Assembly: GCF_003026475.1 (NCBI RefSeq)
Contig: NZ_PYMC01000008.1
Coordinates: 124,001-188,000 of the forward strand
DNA from: Photobacterium lipolyticum
Lineage (GTDB): Bacteria; Pseudomonadota; Gammaproteobacteria; Enterobacterales; Vibrionaceae
Length of the DNA stretch: 64,000 nt
Direction: 5' to 3'
Shown here: positions 37,277 through 48,189 of the stretch, in pieces
Layout: every line of letters starts with the position of its first letter
How positions within the stretch are numbered: position 1 is the first letter of the stretch
Program-made: the position numbers and the translations under genes
Notes under the pieces: model-generated
Seen by the model: only the letters and a program-made list of their open reading frames with translations
Told to the model about the DNA's origin: nothing
Databases searched by the model: none

Positions 37277-38314
37277 ATGGATATCACCGAACTGCTGGAC
37301 TTTAGTGTAAAACATAATGCTTCTGATCTGCACCTTTCTGCAGGTGTACCGCCAATGATCAGAGTGGACGGTGATGTAAGAAAACTCAGTTTGCCATCTT
37401 TAGAGCATTCTGATGTACATCGTTTAGTGTTTGACATTATGAACGATGCACAGCGCCGTGAATACGAAGAAAAGCTGGAAGTCGATTTTTCGTTTGAATT
37501 ACCGAATGTTGGCCGCTTCCGGGTCAATGCCTTCCATCAATCCCGAGGCAGTGCTGCAGTGTTCCGTACGATCCCTGTCGAGATTCCCACCCTAGAGTCG
37601 CTCAATGTGCCTGAGGTGTTCTATAAAATTGCCCAGTGTCAGCGTGGTTTAGTGCTGGTAACGGGAGCCACTGGCTCGGGTAAATCGACCACGATCGCAT
37701 CGTTGGTTGATTATATTAATGAAAACTACAACCGTCATATTCTGACGATTGAAGATCCGGTGGAATTTGTTCACCGCAGCAAACGCAGTTTGATTAACCA
37801 GCGTGAAGTGCACCGTGATACCCATAGCTTCCACAATGCGCTGCGTTCATCACTGCGTGAAGATCCGGATGTTATCGTTGTCGGGGAATTACGCGACAAA
37901 GAAACGATTAGTCTGGCCCTGACGGCGGCGGAAACCGGCCACTTAGTGTTAGGCACTTTGCACACCAGTTCGGCAGCGAAAACCGTCGACCGGATCATTG
38001 ATGTGTTCCCGGGCAATGATAAAGCGATGGTGCGCTCTATGCTGTCAGAATCGTTACGTACAGTGGTGTCACAACACCTGCTTAAGTGTGTCAGTGGCGG
38101 TCGGGTAGCGGCCCATGAAATTATGATGGCGACACCGGCGATCCGAAATCTGATCCGCGAGGATAAAGTGGCGCAGATGTATTCGATGATCCAGACCGGC
38201 TCTGCGATGGGAATGCAAACCATGGAGCAGAGTATTAAGATGCTGGTGGCACAAGGGATGGTAGAAGCAGAAGAAGGCCGCAGGATTGTCGATGGCTCAA
38301 CCTCCATTCTGTAA
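37277..38314 (+). CDS. pilT: Type IV pilus retraction ATPase PilT
   Basis: A 345-residue hexameric secretion ATPase that depolymerises type IV pili for twitching motility and DNA uptake. Walker A GATGSGKST is at 130-138, and the Asp box (TIEDPVEFVH), Walker B (VIVVGELRDKETI) and His box (GHLVLGTLHT) follow, with the AIRNLIRE retraction motif near the C-terminus. ATG 37277 has GGGGA upstream and matches PilT starts (MDITELL). Confidence 0.96.
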   Translation: MDITELLDFSVKHNASDLHLSAGVPPMIRVDGDVRKLSLPSLEHSDVHRLVFDIMNDAQRREYEEKLEVDFSFELPNVGRFRVNAFHQSRGSAAVFRTIPVEIPTLESLNVPEVFYKIAQCQRGLVLVTGATGSGKSTTIASLVDYINENYNRHILTIEDPVEFVHRSKRSLINQREVHRDTHSFHNALRSSLREDPDVIVVGELRDKETISLALTAAETGHLVLGTLHTSSAAKTVDRIIDVFPGNDKAMVRSMLSESLRTVVSQHLLKCVSGGRVAAHEIMMATPAIRNLIREDKVAQMYSMIQTGSAMGMQTMEQSIKMLVAQGMVEAEEGRRIVDGSTSIL

Positions 38315-38367
38315 TACCCCAGCCGCTATTTTATCCTGAAAACGAAATAAATGACGAAGGAACGAGA

Positions 38368-39474
38368 ATGAAGCTGCAAGAGATCCTCAACGAAGTCGTG
38401 AGCCGTAAAGCATCGGATCTGTATATTACGGTTGATTCGCCTTGCCTGTTGCGTATTGATGGCAACTTGCATGCACTGGGTGAGGTACTGACACGGAACA
38501 GGGTCGATGCACTATTTGATGAAGCAATGGATAGCGAGCTATCCGAAGAGTTCGTTGCTAGTCGAGAAGCCAATTATGCGTTAGTCAGAGGGGATCTGCG
38601 TTTTCGTGTCAGTGCCTTCTGGCAGCGAGAGTTACCGGGCATGGTTGTCCGCCGGATCGAAACCGAGATCCCGGATCTGTCTGAGCTAAACCTGCCCGTC
38701 GATATGCAGGAAATGGCGCTGGCGAAGCGTGGCCTGGTGCTGGTGGTCGGTGCGACCGGATCGGGTAAATCCACCTCGATGGCGGCGATGACCGGCTTTC
38801 GCAATAAGAACTCCAGCGGCCATATTCTGACCGTTGAAGATCCGATTGAATTTGTGCATAAGCATAACCGCTGTATTGTTACCCAGCGTGAAGTGGGGCT
38901 GGATACCGAAAGCTATGAAGTGGCGCTGAAAAATTCACTACGTCAGGCACCAGATATGATCCTGATTGGCGAGGTTCGTACTCCGGAAACGATGGGATAC
39001 GCGATGAACTTTGCCGAAACCGGTCACCTTTGTATGGCAACCCTGCACGCTAATAATGCTAACCAGGCACTTGAGCGAATTTTGCACCTGGTCCCGAAAG
39101 AGCGGCGTGAACAATTTCTGTTTGATCTGTCATTGAACCTGAAATGTATTCTGGCTCAGCAGTTGGTCCCTGATGCGCAGGGAGAGGGGAGACATGCAGC
39201 CTTTGAGTTGTTGATCAATACCCCGCGGGTTGCCGATTTGATCCGCCGCGGTGAGTTACATGAGATTAAAGGTGTTATGACCAAGTCGGGCGAGTCCGGC
39301 ATGGTGACGTTTGATCAATCGCTGTATCAGTTGTTCAGTTGCGGCAAGATCAGCGAGCAGGATGCCCTGCACCATGCGGATTCGGCCAATGATCTGCGTT
39401 TGATGATCAAGGTGGGCAACCAAGAACAGATGGGTGGCAGCGCCTTAGACGGGGTGACGGTTGATATGGGCTGA
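38368..39474 (+). CDS. pilU: PilT-like ATPase PilU
   Basis: A 368-residue PilT paralogue. Walker A GATGSGKST is at 128-136, followed by TVEDPIEFVH, MILIGEVRTPETM and GHLCMATLHAN. In Vibrio, PilU assists PilT-dependent retraction. It lies 53 nt after pilT, presumably in one operon. Confidence 0.95.
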   Translation: MKLQEILNEVVSRKASDLYITVDSPCLLRIDGNLHALGEVLTRNRVDALFDEAMDSELSEEFVASREANYALVRGDLRFRVSAFWQRELPGMVVRRIETEIPDLSELNLPVDMQEMALAKRGLVLVVGATGSGKSTSMAAMTGFRNKNSSGHILTVEDPIEFVHKHNRCIVTQREVGLDTESYEVALKNSLRQAPDMILIGEVRTPETMGYAMNFAETGHLCMATLHANNANQALERILHLVPKERREQFLFDLSLNLKCILAQQLVPDAQGEGRHAAFELLINTPRVADLIRRGELHEIKGVMTKSGESGMVTFDQSLYQLFSCGKISEQDALHHADSANDLRLMIKVGNQEQMGGSALDGVTVDMG

Positions 39475-39797
39475 ACAGCTTTATACTTCCAATAATCCTA
39501 AAGCTGTAAGTGCTGCACATAAAAGATAACGTATTGATATTTATTGCCAATAAATAATCCCAAGATCTTACTGTACAGCAAATACAGCTTTTGGGTTATA
39601 GTAGTCAAAAAGCTGTACAAGCTGATCAGACCCGATAAACAGGGGATCCTTGAGTTAAGATCTTAAGGTGTATTTAGAGAGGGTAGCTTGGCGCTGGATC
39701 TTAGGTGGAAAGCTGTACAGGAGGGAGCGATGGTTTTTTTGACCGAGTATCGAAGCATTGAGAGCTCAATACTCGATACTCGATACTCGATACTCGA
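39475..39797. repeat. Repeat-rich spacer between pilU and ruvX
   Basis: No gene is seen. The word agctgta(ca) occurs at 39502-39508, 39611-39618 and 39711-39718, with an overlapping ctgtacag at 39571-39578 followed by its inverse tacagctttt. From 39745 a hairpin (GAGTATCG / CGATACTC) merges into four perfect ACTCGAT heptamers (39771-39798) that run into the ruvX stop codon. Confidence 0.75.
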
Positions 39798-40226
39798 TTA
39801 ACCGTACTGGCGCTCGAACCAGCTTTCCAGGATCACGACAGCCGATTGTGAATCGATATTCCCTTTGCTCAACGAACGGTAACCGCCACGATCAAACAGA
39901 TCCGATTTAGCTTCAACAGTGCTCAGGCGTTCGTCATGCAGTTCAACCACACAACCAAAGCGGCCATGCAGCCGGTTGGCAAACTTCTTTGCGCGTGGGG
40001 TAATGGTTTCCAGCTCTCCCCCTCTTAAATCCAGCGGCAGGCCGACGACCACTAAATCTGGTTGCCATTCTTTCAGCAGTTTTTCTATTGCTTCCCAGCT
40101 GGGAATACCCTCTTTGGCTTTTAAGGCGGGTAAAGGGCTTGCTGTGCCAGTTAATTCCTGGCCAATGGCGACACCAATACTTTTGGTGCCGTAATCAAAT
40201 GCTAATACACTGCGTGAGGCGCTCAT
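39798..40226 (-). CDS. ruvX: Putative pre-16S rRNA nuclease (RuvX/YqgF)
   Basis: A 142-residue RNase H-fold protein. [13 protein letters not shown] carries the first catalytic aspartate, [12 protein letters not shown] follows, and DERLSTVEA and [10 protein letters not shown] supply the others. Family members help to mature the 16S rRNA 5' end. Its start overlaps the yqgE stop by four bases. The stop codon sits in a heptamer repeat. Confidence 0.93.
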   Translation of the reverse strand: MSASRSVLAFDYGTKSIGVAIGQELTGTASPLPALKAKEGIPSWEAIEKLLKEWQPDLVVVGLPLDLRGGELETITPRAKKFANRLHGRFGCVVELHDERLSTVEAKSDLFDRGGYRSLSKGNIDSQSAVVILESWFERQYG

Positions 40227-40786
40227 GCGTGTCCTTTTTCTATCGAAAGGTTGGCTGAATTAATCCCTAACTTGGCGACGGCTTTATCCCAGCGCTTATT
40301 GATTGGGGTTTCAAAAATAATGTCACTGTCTGCTTCCATGGTCAGCCAGCTATTATCAACAAGTTCCTGCTCTAGCTGACCTGCTGACCATCCGGCATAG
40401 CCGAGAGCGACCAGAAATTTTTCAGGGGCTTCACTGGTTCCCAGCAGTGGCAGAATATCTTGTGAAGTCGTTATGGATATCTCTTCGTTGATATCGATAC
40501 TGGAATCGAAGTGGCCTTTACGCTTATGCAGCACAAATCCACGATCTTCCGCGACCGGACCACCGTTAAGTACCTGTTGCTCCAAGCTCTCGGGATTATT
40601 GACGGGAAGCTGGCGTTCTACTTCAATTTGATCAAGCATGCTGCCGACAGAAATTTCGATAGGCAGGTTGATGACGAGGCCCATAGCGCCTTCTTCATTA
40701 TGCTCACAAACATATATGACGCCACGTTTGAAGTGCGGGTCTTGCATGCCAGGCATGGCGACCAGAAAATGATTGGTTAAATTCAT
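40223..40786 (-). CDS. yqgE: YqgE/AlgH family protein
   Basis: A 187-residue UPF0301 protein. It begins [19 protein letters not shown] and has [22 protein letters not shown] and the [14 protein letters not shown] segment. The function is unclear; Pseudomonas AlgH was linked to alginate regulation. ATG 40786 is chosen by homology and a GGTG site. It is coupled to ruvX, an order conserved with gshB and rsmE upstream. Confidence 0.93.
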   Translation of the reverse strand: MNLTNHFLVAMPGMQDPHFKRGVIYVCEHNEEGAMGLVINLPIEISVGSMLDQIEVERQLPVNNPESLEQQVLNGGPVAEDRGFVLHKRKGHFDSSIDINEEISITTSQDILPLLGTSEAPEKFLVALGYAGWSAGQLEQELVDNSWLTMEADSDIIFETPINKRWDKAVAKLGINSANLSIEKGHA

Positions 40787-40875
40787 AGCTAACACCGACA
40801 ACATGTTCTCATAACTACAGTATGCAGAGTATTTGGGGGAATTGGTATAACGTAGCCACTTTGGTGATCATTAAA

Positions 40876-40911
40876 TAAAAAGCGCCGTCTTCTGGTGAAG
40901 TCAGCGCTTTC
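40876..40911 (-). terminator. Terminator after gshB
   Basis: On the minus strand, the imperfect stem aaagcgctgacttc / gaagacggcgcttt is followed by TTTATTT. Confidence 0.75.
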
Positions 40912-40955
40912 TGATAGTGATTCACTATCGGGTGCGTTAGCTTACCCGCGAGTGA

Positions 40956-41909
40956 TTAAGCTCGCGCAGCGACGCGACGCTCAATGGCATCCATTAGCTT
41001 ACCGGTAATTGAGATATCGAAAGCCGCTTCGATTTCACGGATACAGGTTGGGCTGGTGACGTTGATTTCAGTCAGCTTATCGCCAATCACATCCAGACCG
41101 ACAAAAATCAGCCCTTTTTCTTTCAGTACCGGGGCAACCGTTTCTGCTATCTTACGGTCGGTTTCGCTGATCGGACGCGCTTCACCGCGGCCTCCTGCCG
41201 CCAGGTTACCCCGGGTTTCGCCTTTCGCCGGAATACGGGCCAGGCAATATGGCATCGGCTCGCCGTCAACAACCAGAATACGCTTATCGCCATTGCTGAT
41301 ATCCGGCACAAAGGTTTGTGCCATGCAATAGTTTTGGCCATGCTTGGTCAGCGTTTCAATGATCACCGAGACATTTGGATCGCCATGCATTATACGGAAA
41401 ATTGACGAGCCGCCCATGCCGTCGAGTGGTTTTAAAATGATATCGCCATGCTCTTGATGGAAGGCTTTAATTTTGTCAGTACGGCGGGTCACGAGAGTGG
41501 TCGGGGTGAGATCCGGGAACCAGGCCGTGAACAGTTTTTCGTTGCAGTCACGCAGGCTGCGAGGTTCATTGACGATCAGCGCCCCTTCGTTTTCAGCACG
41601 CTCAAGGATGTAGGTCGCATAGATATATTCGGTATCAAACGGCGGATCTTTACGCATCAGTACTGCGTCGAGATCAGACAGGGAGATTTCCTGCTCGCTG
41701 GTAAATTCAAACCAGCCGTTCGGATCTTCTTTCAGGCTAACGACACGGGTACGAGCGACAGCTTTGCCCTGCTCTAAAGACAGGTCGTTCATTTCCATGT
41801 AGTGGATTTCCCAACCGCGACGCTGAGCTTCCATCATCATGGCAAAGCTGGAATCTTTTTTGATATTGATAGACTCGATCGGGTCCATCACGATACCCAG
41901 TTTGATCAT
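40956..41909 (-). CDS. gshB: Glutathione synthetase
   Basis: A 317-residue ATP-grasp ligase joining gamma-glutamylcysteine and glycine. KLGIVMDPIESINIKKDSS at the N-terminus, VLMRKDPPFD, KPLDGMGGSSIFR (ATP-grasp lysine) and INVTSPTCIREIE at the C-terminus are typical. It follows rsmE by 28 nt and is probably co-transcribed with it. Confidence 0.96.
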   Translation of the reverse strand: MIKLGIVMDPIESINIKKDSSFAMMMEAQRRGWEIHYMEMNDLSLEQGKAVARTRVVSLKEDPNGWFEFTSEQEISLSDLDAVLMRKDPPFDTEYIYATYILERAENEGALIVNEPRSLRDCNEKLFTAWFPDLTPTTLVTRRTDKIKAFHQEHGDIILKPLDGMGGSSIFRIMHGDPNVSVIIETLTKHGQNYCMAQTFVPDISNGDKRILVVDGEPMPYCLARIPAKGETRGNLAAGGRGEARPISETDRKIAETVAPVLKEKGLIFVGLDVIGDKLTEINVTSPTCIREIEAAFDISITGKLMDAIERRVAARA

Positions 41910-41937
41910 TTCTCTCTCCTAGTATTAGAGCTGCTCG

Positions 41938-42669
41938 TTAACCCAAATCGCCAAAACGGACTTGCAGGGCTGTGATAGCGGTCATCGCTGTAGTTTCGGT
42001 ACGCAATACGCGTGGACCAAGCAGGATTTCATCAAATTTATATTGCTCTGTCATACCGATTTCTTCGGCTGACAGGCCGCCTTCAGGGCCAATCAGCAGG
42101 CGAACCTTAGTGACCGGAGCGGGTAAGGTATTGATAGAGTAGTTGGCGCGAGGGTGCAGGTTCAGTTTCAGACCGTCGTATTCTTCCGCGCACCACTCTT
42201 CCAGCTTCATGACCGGACGGATCACCGGTACGGTATTACGCCCGCACTGTTCACAGGCACTGATTGCAATTCTTTGCCACTGCGCCAGTTTTTTCTCGAA
42301 ACGTTCAGTATTCAGTTTGACGCCACAGCGCTCAGAAATTAGCGGTGTAATGGTGTTTACACCCAGCTCAACCGATTTCTGGATAGTGAATTCCATTTTT
42401 TCACCACGAGAGATCACCTGTCCGAGGTGAATATCGAGTGGTGATTCCACACTGTTTTCGCGTCGGCACTGGATCTCAACTTCAACGCTTTTCTTGCTGG
42501 CATGGGTGATAACCGCCGGAAACTCAGCATCACTGCCGTCGAACATTTCTATTTCCTGGCCGGCTTGCATACGCATGACCCGGCCAACATGGTTGGCAGC
42601 ATCATCACTAAGCATAACTTTGCCCTGATCCGGTAGCGACTCAGGGTGGTAAATACGTGGGATTCTCAT
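41938..42669 (-). CDS. rsmE: 16S rRNA (uracil(1498)-N(3))-methyltransferase RsmE
   Basis: A 243-residue SPOUT-class methyltransferase. It starts [10 protein letters not shown], has [17 protein letters not shown] and ends with the knotted SAM site [13 protein letters not shown] and [14 protein letters not shown]. The frame is open to 42840, but homology begins at ATG 42669, which is the start used here. It lies upstream of gshB, as in E. coli. Confidence 0.94.
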   Translation of the reverse strand: MRIPRIYHPESLPDQGKVMLSDDAANHVGRVMRMQAGQEIEMFDGSDAEFPAVITHASKKSVEVEIQCRRENSVESPLDIHLGQVISRGEKMEFTIQKSVELGVNTITPLISERCGVKLNTERFEKKLAQWQRIAISACEQCGRNTVPVIRPVMKLEEWCAEEYDGLKLNLHPRANYSINTLPAPVTKVRLLIGPEGGLSAEEIGMTEQYKFDEILLGPRVLRTETTAMTAITALQVRFGDLG

Positions 42670-42872
42670 GGTGAGATCGATAACCTGTCTACTGTCTAAA
42701 TTATTCGCTTGTTGCATCTTAACATGGATACCGTTGAGGCAAATTACAAGGTGGCGGAAAATATAAAAGAGGACTGAACAGGGAGTAATGCTGATGAAAA
42801 GTCGCGAAACGTAGGTGGCGAGTCGCGAGAATACCTTCAAGCAATCTCGTTACTCGCCCTGCGCCTCTAAAA

Positions 42873-43595
42873 TCAGTATCCCGTTTTCTCACATGCGGCA
42901 AAAACAAACGGGTTATGGCTGTCCTGAACTTTTGCAATACGGCGATCCCGCTCGCATTCCCAGGCACTTACCGGATACTGACGGTTCCAGGCTTCCATTA
43001 ATTGGCGTTGCTGTCTGGAGAGGGAAAATTGGTATTCCTGGTTCATGTACAGATAGGTTCGGGCTATCGCACCACGGGAGTGTTCCGGTGGATCAGCACG
43101 ACGATTTTTGAAATCAATCTTCATCTCGCACTGGCCGTAAAAAGCGCCGTTATTACCATTCCATGGCAGAAACTGATAATTAGACCGATCGCCGTTGATC
43201 TCACCAATCGCGGGGGTCAGGTTATGAAGATCTGCTTCCATTCTGTTGAATTGTTTGTTTTTTTTACAGTTCTTACGGCCCCCGTCTTGCCAGCACTGGA
43301 GCTGGTGGCCAAACTGCCAGGCCGGAACGACATGTTCCCACTCGATACGGCTGGCACGTCTTTTCTGTTTGCGTACCTGATAACCGCAACCCGCTAAATC
43401 CGGTACGCCTTTTTTCCCTTGCCATTGTATATCGCAACCACAGTAAAAGCTGGTGGGATGATCCTGATAGATCTTAACGGCGATTTTTTTTGCTTTACTG
43501 AATGATGCTGGCGGTGCTGCTATCGAACTTGTCGATATTGCAGTAGCGGCAAGCAGTAATATGAGTGCCAGCCACTTATTAAACGAGGTTTTCAT
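42873..43595 (-). CDS. endA: Periplasmic DNA-specific endonuclease I
   Basis: A 240-residue beta-beta-alpha-metal nuclease with a Sec signal peptide ending near SIAA (residues 24-27). The catalytic histidine region [11 protein letters not shown] and the [16 protein letters not shown] segment are intact, with paired cysteines. The vibrio orthologue (Dns/EndA type) degrades extracellular or periplasmic DNA and can limit transformation. It lies next to sprT, as in E. coli. Confidence 0.94.
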   Translation of the reverse strand: MKTSFNKWLALILLLAATAISTSSIAAPPASFSKAKKIAVKIYQDHPTSFYCGCDIQWQGKKGVPDLAGCGYQVRKQKRRASRIEWEHVVPAWQFGHQLQCWQDGGRKNCKKNKQFNRMEADLHNLTPAIGEINGDRSNYQFLPWNGNNGAFYGQCEMKIDFKNRRADPPEHSRGAIARTYLYMNQEYQFSLSRQQRQLMEAWNRQYPVSAWECERDRRIAKVQDSHNPFVFAACEKTGY

Positions 43596-43708
43596 TGATT
43601 ATCCTGCGCTGAAGATCCGTTTGGCAAGCTTATCAATATTTCTCTAATTTAGAAGCACTTCACACTTATATTGTTGTCAGTTACATTTCACGCAGAAAGA
43701 TTCAGTCT

Positions 43709-44191
43709 TTATTGTTGAGGCGTCAGCGGCTGGCGGCATTTTGTGCAGTGATAGACGGCTTGCTGGCGAAGCACTTTATTATGGCGCCGGATGGTAAGCT
43801 GATGCTCACAACAGGCACAGGAGTAGGGGAAGGTCTGCCCCCGGACCGATTGAATATCGAAGCTATGTGTTGTGCGGGCTGGAATACCAAAAACTTGCGT
43901 CATCATGGTCTGCCATTCAGCGCCATGAGGGCGGACCCGGCCAAATAACCTGAAAGCCAGCAGATGAGCGACTTCATGGGGCACCACTTCGGTGAGAAAG
44001 GCCTCTGGATTTTCTGCCAGCAGTACCGGATTGAAGCGGACTTCCCACCCCTGCAGCCGGGCACTGCCGGCAATTTTACCGCGTTGGTTGAATTTGATAG
44101 TGGGTAACGGGAAGCTCTTTCCCAGTTTCACTTCGGCTAGTGCGATGCATTTTTGCGTTTTTTCAATGACTTGGGTGTGAATAGGTAGCAT
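43709..44191 (-). CDS. sprT: SprT family zinc metalloprotein
   Basis: A 160-residue protein with the HExxH motif H72-EVAH76 and a third ligand candidate in PHGAEWQTMM. The C-terminus carries a zinc-ribbon (CACCEHQ and YHCTKCRQP). Its bacterial role is not established; eukaryotic relatives cleave DNA-protein crosslinks. It lies between metK and endA, as in E. coli. Confidence 0.92.
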   Translation of the reverse strand: MLPIHTQVIEKTQKCIALAEVKLGKSFPLPTIKFNQRGKIAGSARLQGWEVRFNPVLLAENPEAFLTEVVPHEVAHLLAFRLFGRVRPHGAEWQTMMTQVFGIPARTTHSFDIQSVRGQTFPYSCACCEHQLTIRRHNKVLRQQAVYHCTKCRQPLTPQQ

Positions 44192-44354
44192 GGTTTTCCA
44201 AAGTTCATTGCAGGAGAGCTTGGAGTATATCGTGAACGAGGAGAGGGGGAGAAGAGTAATTATGGCTCTGTGGCCCTTAGGTTCTATGGGAAGAGCGGAA
44301 AAGTTTGACGTTTTTATTGTGAACTGAAATCTTGACCTCAGGACCCTAGATATT

Positions 44355-44382
44355 AAAAAAGGAAGCCGAAGCTTCCTTTTTT
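44355..44382 (-). terminator. Terminator after metK
   Basis: The stem aaaaaaggaagc-cgaa-gcttcctttttt is nearly symmetrical and could also act from the other side. Confidence 0.88.
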
Positions 44383-44401
44383 ATAATCAGTGCGTTGTCG
44401 C

Positions 44402-45556
44402 TTACTTGATGTTAGCGAAGTCGCGTAGCATTTCTGCTTTGTCAGTCGCTTCCCAAGGGAATTCTTCACGACCGAAGTGACCGTAAGCGGCTGTTTTCTG
44501 GTACATAGGCTTCAGTAGGTCAAGCATTTCGATCAGGCCGTATGGGCGCAGGTCGAAATTTTGACGAATTGCTTCAACGATAACGTCATGAGGTACATTC
44601 TCGGTACCGAACGTTTCTACCATGATAGACGTTGGATCTGCGACGCCGATAGCGTATGAAAGCTGGATTTCACAACGGCCAGCCAGACCAGCGGCTACGA
44701 TGTTTTTCGCAACATAACGTGCAGCGTAAGCAGCAGAACGGTCAACTTTTGATGGATCTTTACCTGAGAAGGCACCGCCACCGTGACGAGCCGCACCGCC
44801 GTAGGTATCAACAATGATTTTACGGCCAGTCAGGCCACAGTCACCCATTGGGCCACCGATTACGAAACGGCCGGTCGGGTTGATGAAGTATTTGGTGTCT
44901 TTGTTCAGCCACTCTGCAGGCAGTACCGGCTTGATGATTTCTTCCATCACCGCTTCCTGCAGTACCGGCAGCTCGATGCTGTCACAGTGCTGAGTCGAAA
45001 GAACGACGGCATCGATACCGATGATTTTGCCTTGATCGTAAGCGAACGTTACCTGGCTTTTCGCATCAGGGCGTAGCCAAGGTAGGGTGCCGTTCTTACG
45101 AATTTTTGCCTGACGCTCAACCAGGCGGTGAGCATAAGTGATCGGTGCCGGCATTAGGATTTCGGTTTCGTTTGTTGCATAACCAAACATGATGCCCTGA
45201 TCACCGGCACCTAGTTCGCGCGGGTCTTCACGGTCAACACCCTGGTTGATGTCTGGAGACTGCTTACCAATTGCGCTTAGAACGGCACAAGAGTTGGCGT
45301 CAAAGCCCATATCGGAATGCACATAACCGATTTCACGTACAGTCTTACGGGTAATTTCTTCAATATCAACCCAAGCAGAGGTGGTGATTTCACCACCGAC
45401 CATAACCATACCGGTTTTTACATAAGTTTCACACGCAACACGTGCTTTTGGATCCTGTTCCAGAATCGCATCCAGGACAGCATCAGAAATCTGATCGGCA
45501 ATTTTATCTGGATGGCCTTCTGATACTGACTCAGAAGTAAACAGGTGCTTCGACAT
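44402..45556 (-). CDS. metK: S-adenosylmethionine synthase
   Basis: A 384-residue enzyme making SAM from methionine and ATP. It starts [22 protein letters not shown] and contains [11 protein letters not shown] and [19 protein letters not shown] 45556 is chosen by homology; the frame extends to 45610. The promoter region has tandem MetJ-type boxes, fitting repression by SAM-bound MetJ. It is divergent from tkt. Confidence 0.96.
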   Translation of the reverse strand: MSKHLFTSESVSEGHPDKIADQISDAVLDAILEQDPKARVACETYVKTGMVMVGGEITTSAWVDIEEITRKTVREIGYVHSDMGFDANSCAVLSAIGKQSPDINQGVDREDPRELGAGDQGIMFGYATNETEILMPAPITYAHRLVERQAKIRKNGTLPWLRPDAKSQVTFAYDQGKIIGIDAVVLSTQHCDSIELPVLQEAVMEEIIKPVLPAEWLNKDTKYFINPTGRFVIGGPMGDCGLTGRKIIVDTYGGAARHGGGAFSGKDPSKVDRSAAYAARYVAKNIVAAGLAGRCEIQLSYAIGVADPTSIMVETFGTENVPHDVIVEAIRQNFDLRPYGLIEMLDLLKPMYQKTAAYGHFGREEFPWEATDKAEMLRDFANIK

Positions 45557-45655
45557 GCGTACTCTCGCTTTTATATGATTATGGTTTGGTAATGGGGAGC
45601 CCTGAATCAAGGGAATACATAACCTTGATGCATATGGATATACGTTTGAATGTAT

Positions 45656-45707
45656 GGAGCTACCTCCGTCTAGACGTCTATAATACCCGCAACGGGAATA
45701 AAATCAA
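45656..45707 (-). promoter_or_regulatory. metK promoter with MetJ operator
   Basis: On the minus strand: -35 TTGATT (45702-45707), a 16-bp spacer and -10 TATTAT (45680-45685). Directly after the -10 comes a perfect met box AGACGTCT (45672-45679) and an adjacent half-match AGACGGAG (45664-45671). Tandem 8-bp boxes over the start site are how MetJ represses. Confidence 0.85.
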
Positions 45708-45951
45708 CATTGTGAATTGTAGGGAAATGACCGAACTGTATAGCAAACGTTTACTTATGGTTGCTTTGATTACAGATAGTTAAGCCTGTTGTTTTGCCAG
45801 CTTATTGAAATTGGTCTTATTTTCTTAAGGAAATCGTTTGCAGTCGGGGGGCAGACTTTGCGACAATACCCGCCCGCCGAATCATGGTTAATTTGTTACG
45901 TCGATGCGAACAGATAGCCACCATAACAGTCTACGAATTTCTGGAGCAGAC
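45708..45951. other. Remaining metK-tkt divergent region
   Basis: Together with the metK promoter this makes a gap of about 395 bases between the two starts. Apart from the met boxes and the GGAG site before tkt, I see no gene and no strong repeat. Confidence 0.5.
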
Positions 45952-47964
45952 ATGTCTTCACGTAACGCTAATTCTCGTAAAGAGCTGGCAAATGCAATCC
46001 GTGCCCTAAGCATGGACGGTGTTCAACAAGCTAACTCTGGCCACCCTGGTGCACCTATGGGTATGGCAGATATCGCTGAAGTACTGTGGCGCAGCCACAT
46101 GAACCACAACCCACAAAATCCGCAGTGGGCTGATCGCGACCGTTTTATTTTGTCAAACGGCCACGGTTCAATGCTTATTTATTCTCTGCTTCACCTTACC
46201 GGTTATGACCTGTCTATCGATGATCTGAAGAACTTCCGTCAGCTGCACTCGAAAACACCGGGTCACCCTGAATACGGTTACGCGCCAGGTATCGAAACAA
46301 CAACTGGTCCACTAGGCCAGGGTATTACCAACGGTGTTGGTATGGCGATGGCGGAAAAAGCCCTTGCTGCACAGTTCAACCGTGACGGTCATGACATCGT
46401 TGACCACAACACTTACGTGTTCATGGGCGACGGCTGTCTGATGGAAGGTATCTCTCACGAAGCCTGTTCACTGGCGGGTACTTTAGGTCTGGGCAAGCTA
46501 GTTGCTTTCTGGGATGACAACGGTATTTCTATCGACGGTGAAGTTGCAGGCTGGTTCTCTGACGATACGCCGAAGCGTTTCGAAGCTTACGGCTGGCATG
46601 TTATTCCTGCTGTTGATGGTCACGATGCTGAAGCAATCAACGCTGCAATTGAAGCGGCGAAGGCAGAAACCGGCAAGCCAACGCTGATCTGTACTAAGAC
46701 TATCATCGGTTTTGGTTCACCGAACAAAGCGGGTTCTCACGACTGCCACGGTGCGCCACTAGGCGCCGAAGAAATCACAGCAGCACGTGAATTCCTGGGC
46801 TGGAACCACGGTCCTTTCGAAATCCCTGCAGATATCGCAGCTGAGTGGGATGCGAAAGAAGCGGGTGCCGCGAAGGAATCGGCATGGGACGAGAAGTTTG
46901 CCGCATACGCCGCTGCTTACCCTGAGCTTGCCGCTGAGTACAAGCGCCGCGTAAACGGTGATCTGCCTGCAGAGTGGGAAGAAAAAGCCAATGCAATCAT
47001 TGCTGATCTTCAGGCTAATCCGGCAAACATCGCATCACGTAAAGCATCGCAAAATGCGCTAGAAGCGTTTGGTGCAATGCTCCCTGAGTTCATGGGCGGC
47101 TCTGCTGACCTTGCTCCGTCTAACCTGACCATGTGGTCTGGTTCTAAGTCACTAACGGCTGAAGACTTTTCGGGTAACTATATTCACTACGGTGTCCGTG
47201 AATTCGGTATGACGGCAATCATGAACGGTATCGCACTACACGGCGGTTTCGTACCTTACGGCGCGACATTCCTGATGTTCATGGAATACGCACGTAACGC
47301 AATGCGTATGGCTGCTTTGATGAAAGTGCAGAACATTCAGGTTTACACCCATGACTCAATCGGTCTGGGTGAAGATGGTCCTACCCACCAGCCGGTAGAG
47401 CAAATTGCTTCACTGCGCCTGACACCAAACATGAGCACATGGCGTCCATGTGATCAGGTTGAATCTGCAGTTGCTTGGAAACTGGCAATCGAGCGTAAAG
47501 ACGGCCCGACATCGCTGATCTTCTCGCGCCAGAACCTGGCACAGCAAGAGCGTACAGCAGCACAGGTTGCCGACATCGCGAAGGGTGGTTACATCCTGAA
47601 AGATTGCGAAGGCAAGCCAGAACTTATTCTGATTGCTACGGGTTCTGAGGTTGAGCTGGTAACTGAAGCTTACGCACAGCTAACAGCAGAAGGCCGTAAG
47701 GTTCGCGTTGTTTCTATGCCGGCAACAGATGCATTCGATAAGCAAGATGCAGCTTACCGTGAGTCGGTACTGCCTTCTGATGTGACTGCACGTATTGCTG
47801 TCGAAGCCGGTATTGCCGACTTCTGGTACAAGTACGTTGGTTTCGACGGCCGTATCATCGGGATGACCACATTCGGTGAGTCAGCGCCTGCTGGCGAGCT
47901 GTTTAAGATGTTTGGCTTCACGGTTGAAAACGTCATCGACACCGCGAAAGAGTTGCTCGCGTAA
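45952..47964 (+). CDS. tkt: Transketolase
   Basis: A 670-residue TPP enzyme of the pentose-phosphate pathway, which also supplies erythrose-4-phosphate. The start [20 protein letters not shown] agrees with Vibrio TktA except for a few extra residues. [10 protein letters not shown], the TPP motif ([13 protein letters not shown] to [10 protein letters not shown]) and GEDGPTHQP are present. ATG 45952 has GGAG upstream; the open frame to 45904 is not supported. Codon use suggests high expression. Confidence 0.96.
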   Translation: MSSRNANSRKELANAIRALSMDGVQQANSGHPGAPMGMADIAEVLWRSHMNHNPQNPQWADRDRFILSNGHGSMLIYSLLHLTGYDLSIDDLKNFRQLHSKTPGHPEYGYAPGIETTTGPLGQGITNGVGMAMAEKALAAQFNRDGHDIVDHNTYVFMGDGCLMEGISHEACSLAGTLGLGKLVAFWDDNGISIDGEVAGWFSDDTPKRFEAYGWHVIPAVDGHDAEAINAAIEAAKAETGKPTLICTKTIIGFGSPNKAGSHDCHGAPLGAEEITAAREFLGWNHGPFEIPADIAAEWDAKEAGAAKESAWDEKFAAYAAAYPELAAEYKRRVNGDLPAEWEEKANAIIADLQANPANIASRKASQNALEAFGAMLPEFMGGSADLAPSNLTMWSGSKSLTAEDFSGNYIHYGVREFGMTAIMNGIALHGGFVPYGATFLMFMEYARNAMRMAALMKVQNIQVYTHDSIGLGEDGPTHQPVEQIASLRLTPNMSTWRPCDQVESAVAWKLAIERKDGPTSLIFSRQNLAQQERTAAQVADIAKGGYILKDCEGKPELILIATGSEVELVTEAYAQLTAEGRKVRVVSMPATDAFDKQDAAYRESVLPSDVTARIAVEAGIADFWYKYVGFDGRIIGMTTFGESAPAGELFKMFGFTVENVIDTAKELLA

Positions 47965-47984
47965 GCAATTTATTTTGATGATTG

Positions 47985-48013
47985 AAAAAAGGCTTCCTAT
48001 GGAAGCCTTTTTT
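47985..48013 (+). terminator. Terminator after tkt
   Basis: The sequence aaaaaaggcttcc-tat-ggaagcctttttt. Confidence 0.92.
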
Positions 48014-48189
48014 ATTTCCAGTCGGATAAGAATTATTGTTCCGTCTTTTTTTATCGTTTTTTATGGGGTTATTTATCTTTAATCGCTTGGGATTATTGGT
48101 TTTAAATGTCGAGCCGTGATAGCTGTCACAATTAGGGTGATTCTGGACTGAGCTTGTTATACACTATCGCCGCTTAGTATTTTGGTAGC

